A stretch of 64,000 nucleotides of DNA from Lota lota (taxonomy: Eukaryota > Chordata > Actinopteri > Gadiformes > Lotidae): assembly GCA_026745465.1 (NCBI GenBank), contig JACYXH010000278.1:1412720-1476719 (forward strand). Reading direction: 5' to 3'. How positions within the stretch are numbered: position 1 is the first letter of the stretch; every line of letters begins with the position of its first letter. The notes beneath the pieces are model-generated. The model saw only the letters and a program-made list of their open reading frames with translations. It searched no databases and was not told the origin of the DNA. A program made the translations under genes and the position numbers. Positions 23,011-36,600 of this stretch are shown one piece after another.

Positions 23011-25117
23011 TCTGTTAAAGAGAAACGACCGATAAACGTCTTGATACAAAGCCTTTCTAAACTGTGCCGAAAATCACTGTCTGTCATGGAGATTAAACGT
23101 TATAGCTATGGCAGAATAAATGCAAGGGAAATGCATTGATTCATTGTGGTGCTTGTCAGAATTCTGCATTACGTGATTTCTTTTAATGCGACTCAGTGCT
23201 ATGTTGTATTAATCAGTAATAGCCTGGACCTTACAATCATTATTCAGGACCAGTGCTCGGTTGTAGGTTCTATGTTATTATTATCTTCTGCATTATTAAA
23301 CCCAGTGCACTCAATGATACATTAGGCTATTCGGGATCCTAGGAACCAACAATAACATTTCAAGACAACCACTCTATTGTAACTGTACCCGTGCTTGTGA
23401 TAATGTAGGGCTCCCTAGCAGACCTGGGCTATAATAATATCCAATTTTATAAATAACTTTGAAGGCAAGAATTGGGAAATCCCTATATCTGTATCCTTTG
23501 TGGTGTTTCAAAATATGTTGTTCTCCTGTGAGAGTAGATATGGTCAGGTCTCTGTTTAGCCTATTATTATAACATATTTATAGAAAATCTTTCATCAAAC
23601 CATTTATTATTCTATTTATATATTTATTCAAATAAAGGTATTTATCTTGTTTGGTTTTATTAGCTTCTTTTATTATTTTAATGTATTTCTCGTAAACGTT
23701 TTGAAGCACTTGCATTGAAAAGTTCTAACCTGTTTCTTGTACAGAAATGGTCCATCAACACCCATCGGTGATGCAACATTTTGCAACTCATTTACAAAAA
23801 CAATATGGTCCCTTTCGCTGTGTAGGCCATATTTATTAATAATGTATCATATTATGTGTTGATTTGTTAAGCTAGTTAGACAACCTCTGAAATGTCACGT
23901 TGTTTTCTTCCTATGAACAGATTAATTACAAATTCATTATCCCATTGTCATTTCCAAAATGAGTGGCCTTTGACCTCCGTGATCCAGATAATACCGTTGC
24001 TCCTGTCTGACTCATATAATGACTTCTATGTTATCTGACTTTGGAAATGTCACAGGCCCGGTTCTGATCCTTTACCCTATAGTCCAAACCCAAGAGAGTG
24101 AGTGGTGGTTTGCGGAGTGGTAATGAAATTAATAGGTCTACATATAGGTAGATAAGATAGAAAGGAGGTCAAAACAGACTCAGGGATATTACTGTATAAA
24201 AGTATGGCCTTATTCACCTGGGGTTTTGGTTATAAACACTAGCTGGGCAATGAACCTGAATGCTATACAGTTCCACCACCCAGCTAGCATTAAGAGGCAA
24301 GATTATATTGTGTGGCCATAACAGCAAGTCAATATTTTGTCAGCAGAACCATGAATTCCTCAGGTGCCTCAAGATCTGAAAGGCTCCCTATGGGCCTTGC
24401 AGTGAACTGTATGATGATGATCTATTGTGTGAAGGAAGCCAGTTGTACTATAATCAAACTGACTGTAAATGTATGGAACACTCAACAATTAAGCAAATCG
24501 CATTTTTCGAGCTGTTGAGACTTTTTCAATACCCTAAACAAGTCTGGAGCTGGATAGGGTCGAACTTTTCCAAACAAGATCAACATGAGGATTATGCCAC
24601 GTACAGATTATATGCACTGCATAATAGAGTATTTATTTAAATGTTGTATGATGATACTGTGGGCAGTATTTACATAAAAGTGTGCAGAAGGTTTCATATT
24701 TAAGGTTTGTGTAAACATTGTTCCCACATTTCAGTTTTGAAATTCAGTCACATCCCAGAGGTTGGGACATCCACAGTATTGCTTAATTATTCCTGCTTTT
24801 GTTTTCCTAAAGGTCTCTCACTCTATCTCTCGCCCCAATCTCTTAGTCCCTCAGACAGACGTCTACATGCGTAGTTGGCCCCTCGTCATCATCATGGGCT
24901 GTGAAACCCCCTTTAAAAATGAGGCCAGGGTCACTCTGAAGAGTCATTGCCATACCAAACCAGACGGCGTGACTTGAGCGTTTTTCTCTGAATAATTTTT
25001 TTTTGTTTGACAGAGATAGACATAGAGGATAAAGTGTTGATTGCAATTCAGTCATCTTCTTTTGACAATTGCAGTTGCACTAGCTGTTGGCTTGCTGTGT
25101 GTGTTTGGAGGGTCAGT
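23011..25117. other. Intergenic region between rfx1 and rln3
   Basis: AT-rich sequence between divergently transcribed rfx1 (minus) and rln3 (plus). No exon, RNA gene or clear transposon could be supported. It must contain the rln3 promoter, but no convincing TATA element is placed. Confidence 0.5.
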
Positions 25118-26572
25118 ATGTGGAAAGCAGTAGTGTTGGTGGTGTGTCTGCTAGTGGCGGGGATCAGGGGCATGGAGGGACCATCATACGGCGTGAAGCT
25201 CTGCGGACGGGAGTTCATCCGAGCGGTTATATTCACTTGTGGAGGTTCCCGCTGGAAGCGATCCCTGGGTACCAAAGGTGAGACTTACTGCTTTACTGTG
25301 CCAATGTGAACACTCAGGTCTATTTATTTGCCCTGTTGGGTTAGTTATGTGTCGAGGAAATGTTTTGTTTTTCCTTGTTGTGTTGTTTAGTGTCTGATGT
25401 GGCATTTATTGCCAATTTGTGTTTGAATTACATGTTGTTTTGTATTTACGGTATTATCTATTCTTTTTAATGGCATTAGTGTTACGCTAACAGGACGAGA
25501 ACCCAAATGCGGACACTACGAGGCGGAGATGTGAGAGATTCCAAAGAAGATTTATTTTCCAAAAGAGCAGGTTAGGGGTAGACAGGGAGAGGATAACGAT
25601 ATCTGTTTACTGGAACGAAGTAACTAACACGAGGTGGTTAAACAACGATCTGGCACCGGCTGCTAGGAAGACTGGTGGATAAGTAGGGTGCGGTGATTGT
25701 TTAATTGAAGGCTGGTGTGGAAAGCAGAGTGCACGAGGTGGAATGGCAGCCGGCGCCCCTAGGTGGTGGCAGAGGGTGTCATGACAATTAGTCCATATCA
25801 TGTGTTCAACACAGTGTCTTTGTCATACACACAATTATACATCTGAATTAGTGTTCTTTGTTTTTTGTAGTCTGGAGAAAATACAGTTGATCACTTAGAA
25901 TAAGAAAACAAAATGAAAGGGAAGCAATCAAACCTTTTTTTCAAAGCCATGTATCATGTATATCCTAATATCATGTATAATGTGATGTATCATGTACATA
26001 CATAGTATCATGTATGTATATTTATATATTCTGTTAGTAGATAATTAGACCTTTTCAAATCATGTCACCAAATAAATTGGCAACTGCCAATTATTGTCAG
26101 TTTGCAAATAGAAATAGGACTATCAGGTCTGAAAAATCTGAATAATTTACAATGAATTACCCATGCTGATATCTATGTATCTTGCAATGAATGTGATAAG
26201 AGGAGAGAAGTTCCCCTTTCTTCAATGTATGAGTGGAGAAATGCAGAAACAAAAAAACATGCATGGTAACTTCTGCTTCTGCCCCCTCCCCCCCCGCCCG
26301 CCCCCCACTTCGCTGCTCTAGAAGTAGATGCGTTGGGCTCCCAGGACGAGCTGATCGCTGAGGGCTGGAAGACCCAGCCCAGCGGCGTAGACAGCAGCCT
26401 CCAGCTGGAAGACCCTAGCGGGTTCCGCCGGACCGTCCGATCCCTCATCTCCGAGGAGATCCTGCAGGCCCTGCGCAGGGACGACCGCAAGGGGCGCGGC
26501 GTGGTGGTGGGGCTGTCCAACGCTTGCTGCAAGTGGGGCTGTAGCAAGAGCGAGATCAGCTCTCTCTGCTGA
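25118..26572 (+). CDS. rln3: Relaxin-3 preprohormone
   Basis: Relaxin-3 is the secreted insulin-superfamily neuropeptide that signals through RXFP3. There are two exons, 25118-25277 and 26322-26572, with a phase-1 intron as in all relaxin/insulin-like genes, giving 136 residues. The signal peptide is about residues 1-18 (hydrophobic WKAVVLVVCLLVAG). The B chain holds YGVKLCGREFIRAVIFTCGG with Cys29 and Cys41 and the Arg-x3-Arg-x2-Ile receptor-binding cassette. The C peptide follows, with a basic processing site RKGR just before the A chain. The A chain ends CCKWGCSKSEISSLC (Cys122, 123, 127, 136), nearly identical to mammalian relaxin-3. The position between rfx1 and il27ra matches human 19p13. 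The paralogue letter is not determinable. A possible poly(A) signal AATAAA is at 26984-26989. Confidence 0.96.
25480..25790. repeat. Probable dispersed repeat in the rln3 intron
   Basis: This stretch (GTGTTACGCTAACAGG through AGGGTGTCATGAC) differs in composition from the flanking AT-rich intron and has the look of a teleost interspersed repeat. It has no ORF and I could not delimit repeats at its ends; the assignment rests on general appearance. Confidence 0.3.
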
Positions 26573-27496
26573 TGGAACATGCATACATACACCCCTGGGA
26601 GGAACAAAACTGATAGAATGGACACACACACACACACACACACACCTTGTTTTTCATTTCCTATATTGGCCACGTCTTATCTTTTTTTCTTGGTGTTTAG
26701 TTACTTGTTCTATGTCTGAAGTTGAAAAGCTAATGACAAATTAGCTGTTTTTAGGATCTGGTTATTCTGTGTTGATGTTTATTTATATTAAATGAAATAA
26801 CCCACTCTAATGAATGTGTGTTATTTTTCCAATCACAAAAAGACACTTTCCATATACAACTTATTTTCTTAATGTGTCTCTGGTTCTCTCTCCCTCTTTC
26901 TCTCCCTCTCTCTTCCTTCCTCTGTAGCCTATGTATAGGGATATATATATACTTTTTTTGTAAACATTTTAATGGCAGCATGCAATAAATAACGTTTGTG
27001 TCAGACTGGCATGGAAGCTATAAACACACCCCACCCTACATCACTGTGCCAGGAGGAAGCATCACAGGCTTCGGATACCAACCCTTATCTGTAGGACCTT
27101 AATGGTGACCCCCCCCCCCCCCCCCCCCCCCCCCCCATCATATGTCCGAATTTCCTCATGACCTCTGCTGTAAATGTCTACACTGAGTAAGCAAATGAAG
27201 TCTACAGGCTGTGTTAGTGGTACTCACAAAACATAGAAGTGGTCAGGAAGCTCTCTTACAGCAGGAAGTACTCCCCGCGTCATATGTCCGCGTTTCCTCA
27301 TGGAAAGAGTTTATGTGTCTCTCTAGTAAGTTACAATAGGCCTAGTACGTTATTGTATTCGTACGTGAACTGTACTTGAACTGCCGCAAAAAAAAGTTAA
27401 TAACATGCAAATTAACTGATGAACCACCGCCCACAGACTTTGAGCGACCATCGCTATGAGCTGTTGAGTCGACCGCCAGCAGCCAGCCAGCCAGCC

Positions 27497-27615
27497 AACA
27501 CAGCGACCAAGAGCAGCCAGCCAAGCGACCAACACAGCGACCAAAAGCAGCCAGCCAAGCGACCAACACAGCGACCAAGAGCAGCCAGCCAAGCGACCAA
27601 CACAGCGATCAAAGC
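27497..27615. repeat. 34-nt minisatellite (about 3.3 copies)
   Basis: The unit begins AACACAGCGACCAAGAGCAG and continues CCAGCCAAGCGACC. Three nearly identical copies plus a partial one. ORFs through it (LAGCSWSLCW-type repeats) are repeat artefacts. Confidence 0.9.
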
Positions 27616-28161
27616 GACGCACGTCGTTGGCCACTCACGGAGATCGGCCCTGCTAAGTTTGGTGAATTGTGGGCATGTAAACGGGTTGCTTGCGAGGAAA
27701 TGTGTCACAGGAACTTCCAGTTAGGGGCGGACTCATTTGTGCGTTTGGAGTGTAGCCATTTATGTCTATGGACCATACCGAATTTAAACATCTTGTAGCA
27801 CCTTACTACATTTACCGCGTGAGTCAATCGTGGCGAATACATCTTTGTTCTGGATTTTGCCGTCATGTTATGAGGTAAAGGAATTATGTTAATTGTTTAG
27901 ATAACTTTTTCGATACGTTTTGTAAGTTTTTTATTCGGCATCCGTCCTCTGGAACAGCTTACCGACTATTTGCTTTGAGAAAATAATATTAACACTACTA
28001 CTACAACTACTACTAATAATAATGATAACTATAACAATAACAATTATTATTATTATTATTTAGGTAGAGTATCATTATTATAGGAAAAATATGGAATAAC
28101 AATAAGCCTATCAACGATACAATACCAATATATTACAATAGCGTAATAAATCATAATAATA

Positions 28162-28163
<2 letters not shown>

Positions 28164-28227
<64 letters not shown>
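28164..28227. repeat. (TG)n microsatellite upstream of il27ra
   Basis: 64 nt of uninterrupted TG, directly upstream of the il27ra start codon region, either in the 5'UTR or at the end of a 5'UTR intron. Confidence 0.95.
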
Positions 28228-28230
<3 letters not shown>

Positions 28231-28254
28231 ATAGGTACACAAGACCTAGAGTCC

Positions 28255-29717
28255 ATGGCCAAACGTGGCAACAGATGGCTTCTCTCCATCTTTTTGGTCA
28301 TCGTGCCAAACACTATATACAACATGGAGAGCTGTCTAGCCGAACAAGGTAACACTATTTGGAGGTCTTCCTGCTGTTGGTATTAATAAGCTGAGCTACT
28401 TTATTTATGGATACACAGAAGACTTTTGAATAAAATATATTGTAAAATGGACGCCAGGTACACAAACAGATCCTTCTACAGGTCATATCTGATCTCCCAG
28501 GCCTGTTTCTACCACAAAGAAGAACCAACAATCAAAGAAAGGATGAATATTAAAAGTGTTTGCTTCCTGGTATAACTGGACCTTATCTTAACTGTTTGTA
28601 TGCACAAGTGAATGTGCGTTTTGGTTTGTGTGTTTTGCCATTTGTTTCTTTTCTGACTCATCGTCATATGAGGTTTAAGTCTTATGAGTTCTTATGGGCA
28701 TGGCAATTACATGTATTCCTAAATGACTCATAGGATCTCATTCATCGTAGCCCACAACAAACCCACAGCAATGCAATGTTGAGAAAGTTGATTCATGGAC
28801 ATGTGAATGATGTTTCCCAACTGTCATGTGTTAATGTCCAGGTGGTCCGCCTCCCCCCTCTCTTCTCGGGTGCCATATTCCCTATGAGTATAAAGGCATG
28901 ATGGTCCGGTCAGCCATCCAGTGCGTCTGGGACCCAGGGCCTCCCTCCAAGACCCCCTCCATCTACACCTTACACTGGGAGTCTGCTGACAGCAGGTACG
29001 GCATCCCTGCTGAACAACACAGCCCAAAACGAGTCCATTATAATGACTATGATGTTGTTACTGCGATTGGAGTGTGATGGAGTACTGAGTTGTTTATGTT
29101 TTCATTCTGGTCTCTTCTCTTTGTTTCCTCTACTATCTTTTCTCCTCCCTCTCCTCTCCCTCCTCTCGTCTCCTCTTTTCTCTTCTCCTCTCCCTCCTCT
29201 CCTCTCTTATCCTCTTCACTATCCTCTCCTCCTCCCCTTTCTCTTCTCTAATCCTCTCTTTTGCGGCTCTTTTCTTCTCCTCTCCTCTGTGTAACAGTGA
29301 GCAGACGGTCAGGGGGAGTAATACAAGTGCGTATATTCAGCCGACACTGGTGTCCAGCCACAGTGAGCTGAGTGTGTGGGTTGAGGCTGAGAACCAGCAC
29401 GGCTCTGCCTCCTCTCCAAAGTCCACCTTCAACACAGCCAACATCAGTGAGTCATTCCTGGGCACCTCTGTCCCATTGGGTACCAGGGAGCTGCTGGGTC
29501 TGAAATGTCCTTTTTGTGGTTATTTCATAACACACTTGAATTTAATGACTTAAATGACTAACCCTATACACACGTGGCTGTTTATTTTTATTTTAAGTTA
29601 TCCTTGCGTAACATCAGCTGCGTGTTTTGTCTAATAGGATGTTTATTTTGTGGTCTTCTCATTTTCTGTGGTTAGGCGGTGTTCACTGTCATTTATAATT
29701 CCAATCAAGTCCTTAGG

Positions 29718-29762
<45 letters not shown>

Positions 29763-30275
29763 TGAAACCAGCTACTCCCACCATCACTCAGCACAACCTG
29801 GCACCCCTGGAGATATACTGGGAGTCAAAGTGTTCTATGCAGGGCCTCTCTGAAGGCCACTGCCAGGTTCGCCACAGAGTGGCCCCAGATGAAGGCTGGC
29901 CAGAGGTCAGTGGGACTTGGGACTCCTGGGAGGAGATAGCGATAGATAGATGGATAGAGAGATATCTTATTTAGTTTTTCATACTTTATTTATATTAAGT
30001 ACAACAACAGGCTGTTGACAGAAAACACTTTTAGTCATTCAGAAGAGATTTTTATCTAAAGTGTCTTGCATTCAGATAGGCTTCAATTAATGCATAATAG
30101 GCTTCTGGTTTAACACTTATATTTTGTCATTTAGCACAGGCTTTTAACCAAAATGACTTACAAGTGAGCCTGAGAACAATTAAACCATGCACTCAACTGG
30201 TGTAGCTAATAAATAATTACAAGTGTTGCACACCAGGTTTCTGTAAGAACCACTGAAAAGACTTGAATCTGCTGA

Positions 30276-30335
<60 letters not shown>

Positions 30336-30527
30336 CTCTTTTACTTCCTGCTGTAAGAGAGCTTCCTGGCCACTTCTATGTTTTGTGAATACCACTAACA
30401 CAGCCTGTAGACTTCATTTGTTTACTCAGTGTAAACATTTACAGCAGAGGTATTTCCTTTAGGACTCTTTTTGTATTTTGCCTTGTTTAGGTTAATTTAA
30501 TGTACATTGTGAGTTAGGTATTTAGTT

Positions 30528-30614
<87 letters not shown>

Positions 30615-33600
30615 ATTGTACTTCAGTACTTTCGCTTCCTCTCAAGTCTGACTGTACAGACCATGCTCTTTTGCAAAGTAAGTGCTAGTTGAAGTGATAA
30701 CCACTTTTGAAGGCCTTGTTGCAGGGTTGGCAAGACTATAGCAGAATAAATACTATTACCTGGAAATAAAAAGAGTGAATACAAAAACTACTCTGCATTG
30801 CCCTTTTTAAAGGGCCCCTATTTAACCGCCAGGTTAAAGTGTAATTAGCCATTACAAGCCATTTCAAAATCTGCCCTGTTCTTTAACCACACTTTGTGAT
30901 AGAAAAGGGGCCCTTTGAATACCCTATTTATTCATAACTTTTGGAAACCTTTCTTTGCTTGAGGTCACTTAAGGTACATTTTTCTCATTGTTATTCAGGT
31001 AGAGGAAGGATTCCACGGCGTCTACTGCTTAGAAAATGTCCTTCCATATTCGTGGTATGAGTTCCAAGTGCGCTGTGCGTGTCCTGGGAGCTTACTGAGT
31101 GACTGGAGCCAAGTGTACAAGGTGGAGAGCCCACGAGCAGGTCAGTCCACAACATACTATGTAACGCCACTCTTGTTCTTCTACTTATACTTCCTAATAA
31201 GTATCAGCATGTTTTTCTGAAGTTAGAAAAGCATTGACTAGATGTTTTTCTTATTTACATGCATACAGTGACCTATTTATATTTCATAAATGTACATGGT
31301 TTTGCATATTGAACATTTATTCGGACAATTCTATTTTTCATGTTTATAGTCTACATGAAAAATCAAATCGAATCTTTGCTAGAAAGACATTTAGTCAAGG
31401 TAGTCTTTAATAGTCGAATCGTTGTGTCGAGAAAATTGTGCATGTGTAACAGCGTGACATTTCATGGGAGGATGGGGGTGCTAAATGAGTGATACCACCT
31501 CATTGCTTGGCTTCTAGAAGTAACAGCCTATAAGTTATATAATGTTTTTTCGTTGGGGTGGGGGATTGACTCAGTCTTCTTCATTTCGAAACCATTAAAG
31601 CGAATGCAAAAAAAGGCAAATGCCAACTGTACAGCATAAATCAACTCGCTGGAGAAAACGATTCCCTCCATCAGTACTCGGTAGTGCATTTTCGCTGTCC
31701 TGTTTAATGGAATGGTGCAGCAAGATGGTACATGTATCTTAAATTTGTAATCAGTCAAATATTTCTATAGTCTCTTTATCAATGCAGGTTTTGTTGTATG
31801 ATGTATTATATTAATTCATTATTTCATTAATTATATAGTTTACGGTATATTATATAAGCCTATATTATAGTATATTAGCCTAATAGTAGCCTTTATTTTC
31901 TGTAATTAAAAAGAAAATGCTGACATGAATGGACGCATACATTGTCGATTTTGTCGGTTAATTTCTTTATAGGAACAATTGGTCATTTAGCGGACGCGCT
32001 GCACATTGCCTAAAGACAGTTGTGGGAAACCCTGAATGCATTTAAACCACACAAAAGTAAAAGAAAATTAGGCATCATTGAGCCGCATAAATAAAAAAAG
32101 AAATTATGGTGGTAGTGTGGCATGTGTAGGCATGTGAGTGTCACTGCCTGGCTGTATCAACCCAATTGGTTCGACCTAACCATAGCCATAAGCCTCACCC
32201 TAACCCCTAAACCTAGCAATAACCTCAACCTCAACCAGAATCCTTAAACCTAACCGGTTTTATTGGCACGCGTAAAACCCAATTAACTGACCAAGGTCCA
32301 AAGAGGTGGAGCTAGACTAGGTCAGGCTCCCCATATGGCTCTGCAGTGAACACCACTTGGTTTAAACAGACGGGAACGGTTATACGAGAGACAACCATTG
32401 TCAAAACCACACCTGGAGGTAGTGTATGCTACATTCAGTCTAGATTGACTCTTGATATATTTGTAACTAGAATCTCTTGTGGAAGTATTGTACAGTCATG
32501 CTAATTCAACAAACAAAAAAAGTATGTATGTGCATGTATATCAAGCAGGGATTTCTCATAAACTGGCCTGTTACAACCTGGCTCTAACTTGTAACGAAAC
32601 CAAAAGGGTTATCACACTAGGACCATAAGTATTTATTGTGTGATGCAAGATAACCATAAGGTGTGTATGGTCAGTGGGGTCATGGGTATATTAATGGATT
32701 AGAATGAAGTGCCCAGTGTTGGGTATGCATAAAGCAAGAACAAACCAGAACAAAGCTAACAACAAAACACTAAATATACAAATAGGAGGACAACCCAACA
32801 TGGCTGCCAACTCAGAGCCCTGAGAGAGAGTGTGCCGGCAGGGAGAGCTCTCAATCACCTCTTGTCACAGCAGGTGACTGTAGTTGAGTTAACGACCCCA
32901 TGCTTCACCCATGCCTGCAACAGAAACAACAGCAAAACCAAGCAGGAAGGGGTGGCATTGTCATCACAGACACATAGACGCCTCTAACGTAGCCACCATA
33001 TTTGAGAGGCCAAGATTGGCCTGTAAAAAAGTACTGTAAAGTAAACAGGGTTGCTGCAGTTTTTCTGGATAAGAATTACCATAAAGTTTACATTTCTCTA
33101 CTAATTGCAATTACTTGTTTTTATATTCATATTAAATCATATATTTTTTTATTTTTTTTATTTTTTACTACACATACATCATAAACCAAACCTAACCTTG
33201 GTTAAAAATGACTCATTGAAATTAGTTGAGAAATTTAAACCTCAGCGCCCGCGTTTAAATGTATTTATTTACAGGCCACTCTTTGCCTCTCCAATACGGC
33301 GGCAATGTTGACATACGATCCAAAGGCGTCTATGTATATATGTCTGGTCATCACAGCCCCTACATCGAAGCCGGCTGAGATGATTGTGAATGTGTTGTGC
33401 ATTTTGTTTTAACTGATTGACTTTAATGTAGATACAGTCTAGATTTAAAAAAGGTTGTAGATTCAAGATATTTCTGTCGTATAAACAGAGCCACTATTAC
33501 ATTTAAAGTAACATTTCAGGATTCCGATCATTTCAGGTCCAAGGGAATAAAGGCCACAAACTTTTTTGATATTGGTACAGCATTGAGCGAGAACGCTGCA

Positions 33601-36600
33601 ACCGTTATCTGCCCAAAAACGGGCTGAAATGTAATCCTTTGGGGCAATAGTGCACCGTCAATGTACATCCTCTAAAAGTGCTAGGTTCTGCCACCGACAG
33701 GCTCCGATTATATTCTAACATTATGGAAAGGATCCCTACAGAGAAATTAAATTTGTTTCTATACCTTCCCCTTGATCCCGGTCTGTTTGTTATTGTGTTC
33801 AACCAAGTCTCGCTCAAGGAGAAGTCTCGCTTTGAAATCTCGTTGTTGCGTTCTTGCAGGTAATTTCTTTTTAGATAACACCAAACTATGCTTTCTGTAG
33901 TACAATTTTCCACCGTTTTCTTCCTGCAACAACTAAAATCTCGTGAGACTTCTCATTTAGTGAGACTGTTGGACACAATAATAAACAGACCCTGATCAAG
34001 CGAAAGTTAGGAAACAATTTTTATCTCTCTGTAGGGATCCTTTCCATAATGCTAGAACATAATCTGAGCCTGTCAGTGGTGAAAACAAGCACCTTTTATA
34101 GGATGTACATTGACGGGGCGCTATTGCCCAAAAGGATTACATTGCAGTCCTTTTTCGCAGATTATGGCTGCGGCGTCCTCACTCAACACTGGACCAATTT
34201 CAAAAATTGTTGTCCATATTAGTCCCTTAACCCTCATCGGTTCGGCAGTTACAGTGGGTGGTTGGTTTTCTTTGTCCACTTTGTCATCTTCATCTGCCTC
34301 TTCGTCACTCGCATCAGTGTCATCTGATTCCATATCAAAATCACTCTCCATTTTGGATGTAGTCAATCACATCCTACACACTGTAGTGACCTTTCTTTGC
34401 TGGTGGCATTCTGAAATGAAAGTTAAAACATATGAGTATACATATATACATATTATATACTAGTAGATAACGAATAAATAGAATAGGGTGGTAACCCTAA
34501 TTTGCAATGCAAATGAATCCTAATCCTATTTACATTTTCCACTAGATTAAAACAACATAATCTGGCCCATTCTATTATGCTCCCTCCTTATCATACCAAA
34601 ATAAATACATGCATCTCCCCAGACCACTGACCCATTCACACCTGTCCCTGAGCAACAAAACATTCATACAAGTGTCCCCCAAACTTTCCAAACATTCCAT
34701 TCCAGCATTAATTTGGGCACAGGATCAGTTAAATGTATTTTACTGATAAGATCAACAGTTCAAATACTGCTACAGATAGTTTCAAATACTGCAATCAGAA
34801 ATAAAGTATACATTTATTCAATTCTGGTCTAAACTTTAAATGTGTACATAGAAAACACATTTAGAACTTAGTTATAATAATAATCATCAAATACATTATA
34901 CTTGTAGTAGTATTTCTTTCCATATGTGAACATGTAAGAAGTGCAATGTCCCCATGTAGTGCAAGAAGTGCCATTGCACTTTCCCATTTAATGGTGCACA
35001 TGCTATTTGACTACCACCCTCACCCAGTGTTGTAATATTGCAACACAGACATAACAAGCTCTAAATCAAATTTGATGAATGTATTCCGCAATAACTAAAT
35101 ATCTAGATGTTCTAGACATTCTAATAGTCACCCCAAGATTTCTTTAGGCATTTTACTTACTTGAATCTTGACAAATCCAGTCCATTAAAACAAAGGAATT
35201 CGCCTGAAGGAAAGTTTGCAGATTGTGTGAGTTCATGGCCAGAGTGCCGGACCTATAAACACATTTACCAACCAATAGCATTGTGAGGACAAAGAATAAG
35301 ACCCATTGACTATGTAAATGTGGTTAAAAATATATATACTTTTTGATTTCTTTTTTGTGGACAGCTAAAAGTGATGTTGTAATATTACAACTGTGGGTCT
35401 TACAGGTTAAATCCAAAATGATTGGAATATCCAGGTTGTAAAGTCCTTACGTTTTCCTTTAACTTAACACTATATTACATGATTTTACTACAAAAATGTT
35501 GTGATTTTGTGACATACACTACGTTTGGTTTGTGTTCTCACTTGTATCCCTCTCTTGTGCTGGCCTCATGTGTTTGTGTTCCAGCTCCTGTTGGTCTGCT
35601 GGACATATGGAGTGAATGCAAATTATCACCTCAAAGCTCTGAGTGCGTGCTCATGTGGAAGGTATGTGAACTAGTTCCACCTGAAACATTTTCATGAACA
35701 TTTTTGATGAACAGCATTCCCATCTTATGTGCTCAATTACGTGTAGCTCAATTAGCAGCATAGCCTTAAAACCTAATTTATAGTGACCATGTGGGAACTG
35801 AGCAAGCTAGCATGAACCAAAGATGATGCCATCCAGGCCCCCAGGCAGGGTTCAAACGGCGATACATTTGTCGCCTGTGGCTGACCTCAGAAATGTTGGA
35901 GCTTTGCAAGCGTGAACACACCAATGTTACGCTGAAACAGCAGCTATATAAATGCCATAGTCTTGCATGGATTGCCCGTGCACTTCACAAACGGCTCTTC
36001 ATGGCGACTATAGATTTCCGCTTAACGCTGCCAGGGTTTTAGGGTTTGAGTCCCAATGGGGCTACCCTGTGCAAAGAATGTTAACACTCAAGGTATTGCA
36101 TTTAGACATTTAGCAGACGCTTTCATACTTGATACACCAGGTGGACAGCAGACATTTGGAATTTCGAATCCAGAATCTTTCGGCTAGGAGTAGTAGAACA
36201 CCTTAACCAAACTACTAAACTATCCTTCCAACTTCCCTTATAGTAATTTACTTTCCTCACACAGAGGCCTCCAAGGTGGCATGCTGGAGGTGAAATCCTT
36301 GGTTATGTGGTGACATTGTCTCGTTGGGACGGCACGGCAACCGTGGTGAACGCATCCACGGTTGCCAATGCAAGCGACCAGTTGACATGTGACAAGAAGC
36401 GGTGCCACCTTAAGGCCACTCTTACAAATGTGGCAGCTGTGAATATATCAGCCTTCACTGCATATGGTGCTACAATACCTGCTTGTCTACATATACCTCT
36501 GTCAGGTAACGGTCACGTTTTCATCAACATAAATGACTGCTGGGTACATTGTGATTCTGATAGACCTGTACAATTACACACCCATACACCATTGGTCACA

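Larger units (their letters stand above)
26990..28254. other. rln3-il27ra intergenic region with simple and tandem repeats
   Basis: Contains a 28-nt poly-C run (27109-27136), a ~120-nt segment (about 27143-27270) whose reverse complement recurs in il27ra intron 4 (about 30340-30452), a 34-nt-unit minisatellite (27497-27610), and a (TG)n run (28164-28227) ending 27 nt before the il27ra start codon. The leader may be spliced at the AATATAG/GT acceptor just after that run. Confidence 0.6.

Noticed and set aside
24312-24640. Two overlapping plus ORFs (68 and 71 aa) between rfx1 and rln3
   Set aside because: No recognisable domain, AT-rich codon pattern and no splice or promoter support; consistent with chance.
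27342-27724. Overlapping minus ORFs rich in LAGCSWSLCW
   Set aside because: They translate a 34-nt minisatellite and have no start, splice or homology support.
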